Shown here one piece after another: positions 5,498-5,904 of a stretch of 5,904 nt of DNA. Origin of the DNA: Campylobacteraceae bacterium (lineage in GTDB: Bacteria > Campylobacterota > Campylobacteria > Campylobacterales > Campylobacteraceae); NCBI GenBank assembly GCA_031276365.1, contig JAISNG010000101.1, forward strand, positions 1-5,904. The letters run 5' to 3'. The first letter of the stretch is position 1, and every line of letters starts with the position of its first letter. The position numbers were made by a program, and so were the translations under genes. The notes beneath the pieces are model-generated. The model ran no database searches and was not told the DNA's origin. It saw only the letters and a list, made by a program, of their open reading frames with translations.

Positions 5498-5904
5498 ATG
5501 AACCGAGTTAAAGGCAAGTGGGGGCTTGTAACAGGTGCGAGCGCAGGTATAGGTGAAGCAAGCGCAGAGGCGTTGGCAAGCAATGGGTGCAATCTTATAT
5601 TGACGGCAAGGCGCATGGAAAAGCTGGAGAGATTAGCGCAAAAACTTGAAAAAGAGTATGGCGTGAAAACGCAAATATATCATGTTGATGTGCGCTCAAG
5701 AAAAAGCGTTGATGCGCTGTTTGAAAATGTGCAATCAGCAAAGATAATACCTAATTTTTTGATAAATAATGCAGGGCTTGCTCTTGGACTTGAAGGCGTG
5801 CAGGATGGTTTTTTAGATAAGTGGGATACTATGATAGACACCAATCTCAAGGGGCTTTTGTATGTTACGCGTGCGTTTTTGCCATCAATGATACAAAAGG
5901 GTGC
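5498..5904 (+). CDS. Short-chain dehydrogenase/reductase, YdfG-like, N-terminal part, 3' end outside window
   Basis: The first 135 codons of a classical SDR are visible; such proteins are about 245-255 residues, so roughly half is present. The Rossmann nucleotide motif is TGASAGIG (12-19). R38 and R39 follow the second strand (LTARR), an arrangement that favours NADP(H) over NAD(H). D64-V65 contacts the adenine ring, N90-N91-A-G is the structural NNAG motif, and N116 in MIDTNLKG is the Asn of the catalytic tetrad. The Ser, Tyr and Lys of the active site lie beyond the right edge. NAGLALG followed by WDTMIDTNLKGL closely resembles E. coli YdfG, an NADP-dependent 3-hydroxy acid (L-allo-threonine, serine, 3-hydroxypropionate) dehydrogenase, so a similar substrate class is the best guess. 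It is the third gene of the purU operon and starts one base after the trmL stop. Confidence 0.92.
   Translation, partial: MNRVKGKWGLVTGASAGIGEASAEALASNGCNLILTARRMEKLERLAQKLEKEYGVKTQIYHVDVRSRKSVDALFENVQSAKIIPNFLINNAGLALGLEGVQDGFLDKWDTMIDTNLKGLLYVTRAFLPSMIQKG

Noticed and set aside
1..5904. Search for a defence system, toxin-antitoxin pair, mobile element or CRISPR array; the PIN domain was considered as a toxin
   Set aside because: The PIN domain is fused to a PhoH ATPase with no antitoxin gene beside it, and no transposase, integrase, direct repeats or spacer array are seen.

Overview
The window looks like ordinary chromosomal sequence from an AT-rich bacterium, most likely a member of the Campylobacterota (Epsilonproteobacteria, Sulfurimonas-like). 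This is inferred from low GC, heavy use of AAA/ATA/TTT codons, very tight gene packing and the style of the di-haem cytochrome c peroxidase. No 16S or marker gene is present, so the taxonomy is a judgement from protein character only. There are no RNA genes, mobile elements, CRISPR arrays or long repeats, and every long reading frame is intact apart from the two genes cut by the window edges.

Layout. Bases 1-3032 hold a plus-strand run of three closely spaced genes: the C-terminal half of an NAD(P)+-dependent aldehyde dehydrogenase, a two-domain PIN-PhoH ATPase, and a DUF89 family protein with a CxxC motif. The PhoH and DUF89 genes overlap by ATGA. Bases 3034-4059 hold a minus-strand periplasmic di-haem cytochrome c peroxidase, whose stop codon lies one base from that of the DUF89 gene. 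Bases 4060-4202 are the only real intergenic region, a divergent AT-rich promoter region with a good Fur/PerR-like palindrome next to the peroxidase gene and a plausible sigma-70 promoter for the rightward operon. Bases 4203-5904 hold purU (formyltetrahydrofolate deformylase), trmL (tRNA wobble 2'-O-methyltransferase) and the first half of a YdfG-like short-chain dehydrogenase, joined by a one-base overlap and then by direct abutment.

How the genes work together. The two plus-strand groups look like translationally coupled housekeeping operons without an obvious common pathway: PurU releases formate and THF from 10-formyl-THF, TrmL modifies the tRNA anticodon loop, and the SDR reduces or oxidises a small hydroxy/oxo acid. 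The peroxidase stands alone and removes H2O2 in the periplasm. Its candidate metal- or peroxide-responsive operator is the best regulatory signal in the window. The most unusual proteins are the PhoH ATPase, with altered residues in motifs downstream of Walker A, and the DUF89 protein of unknown substrate coupled to it. I see no convincing evidence of a wholly new biological system.
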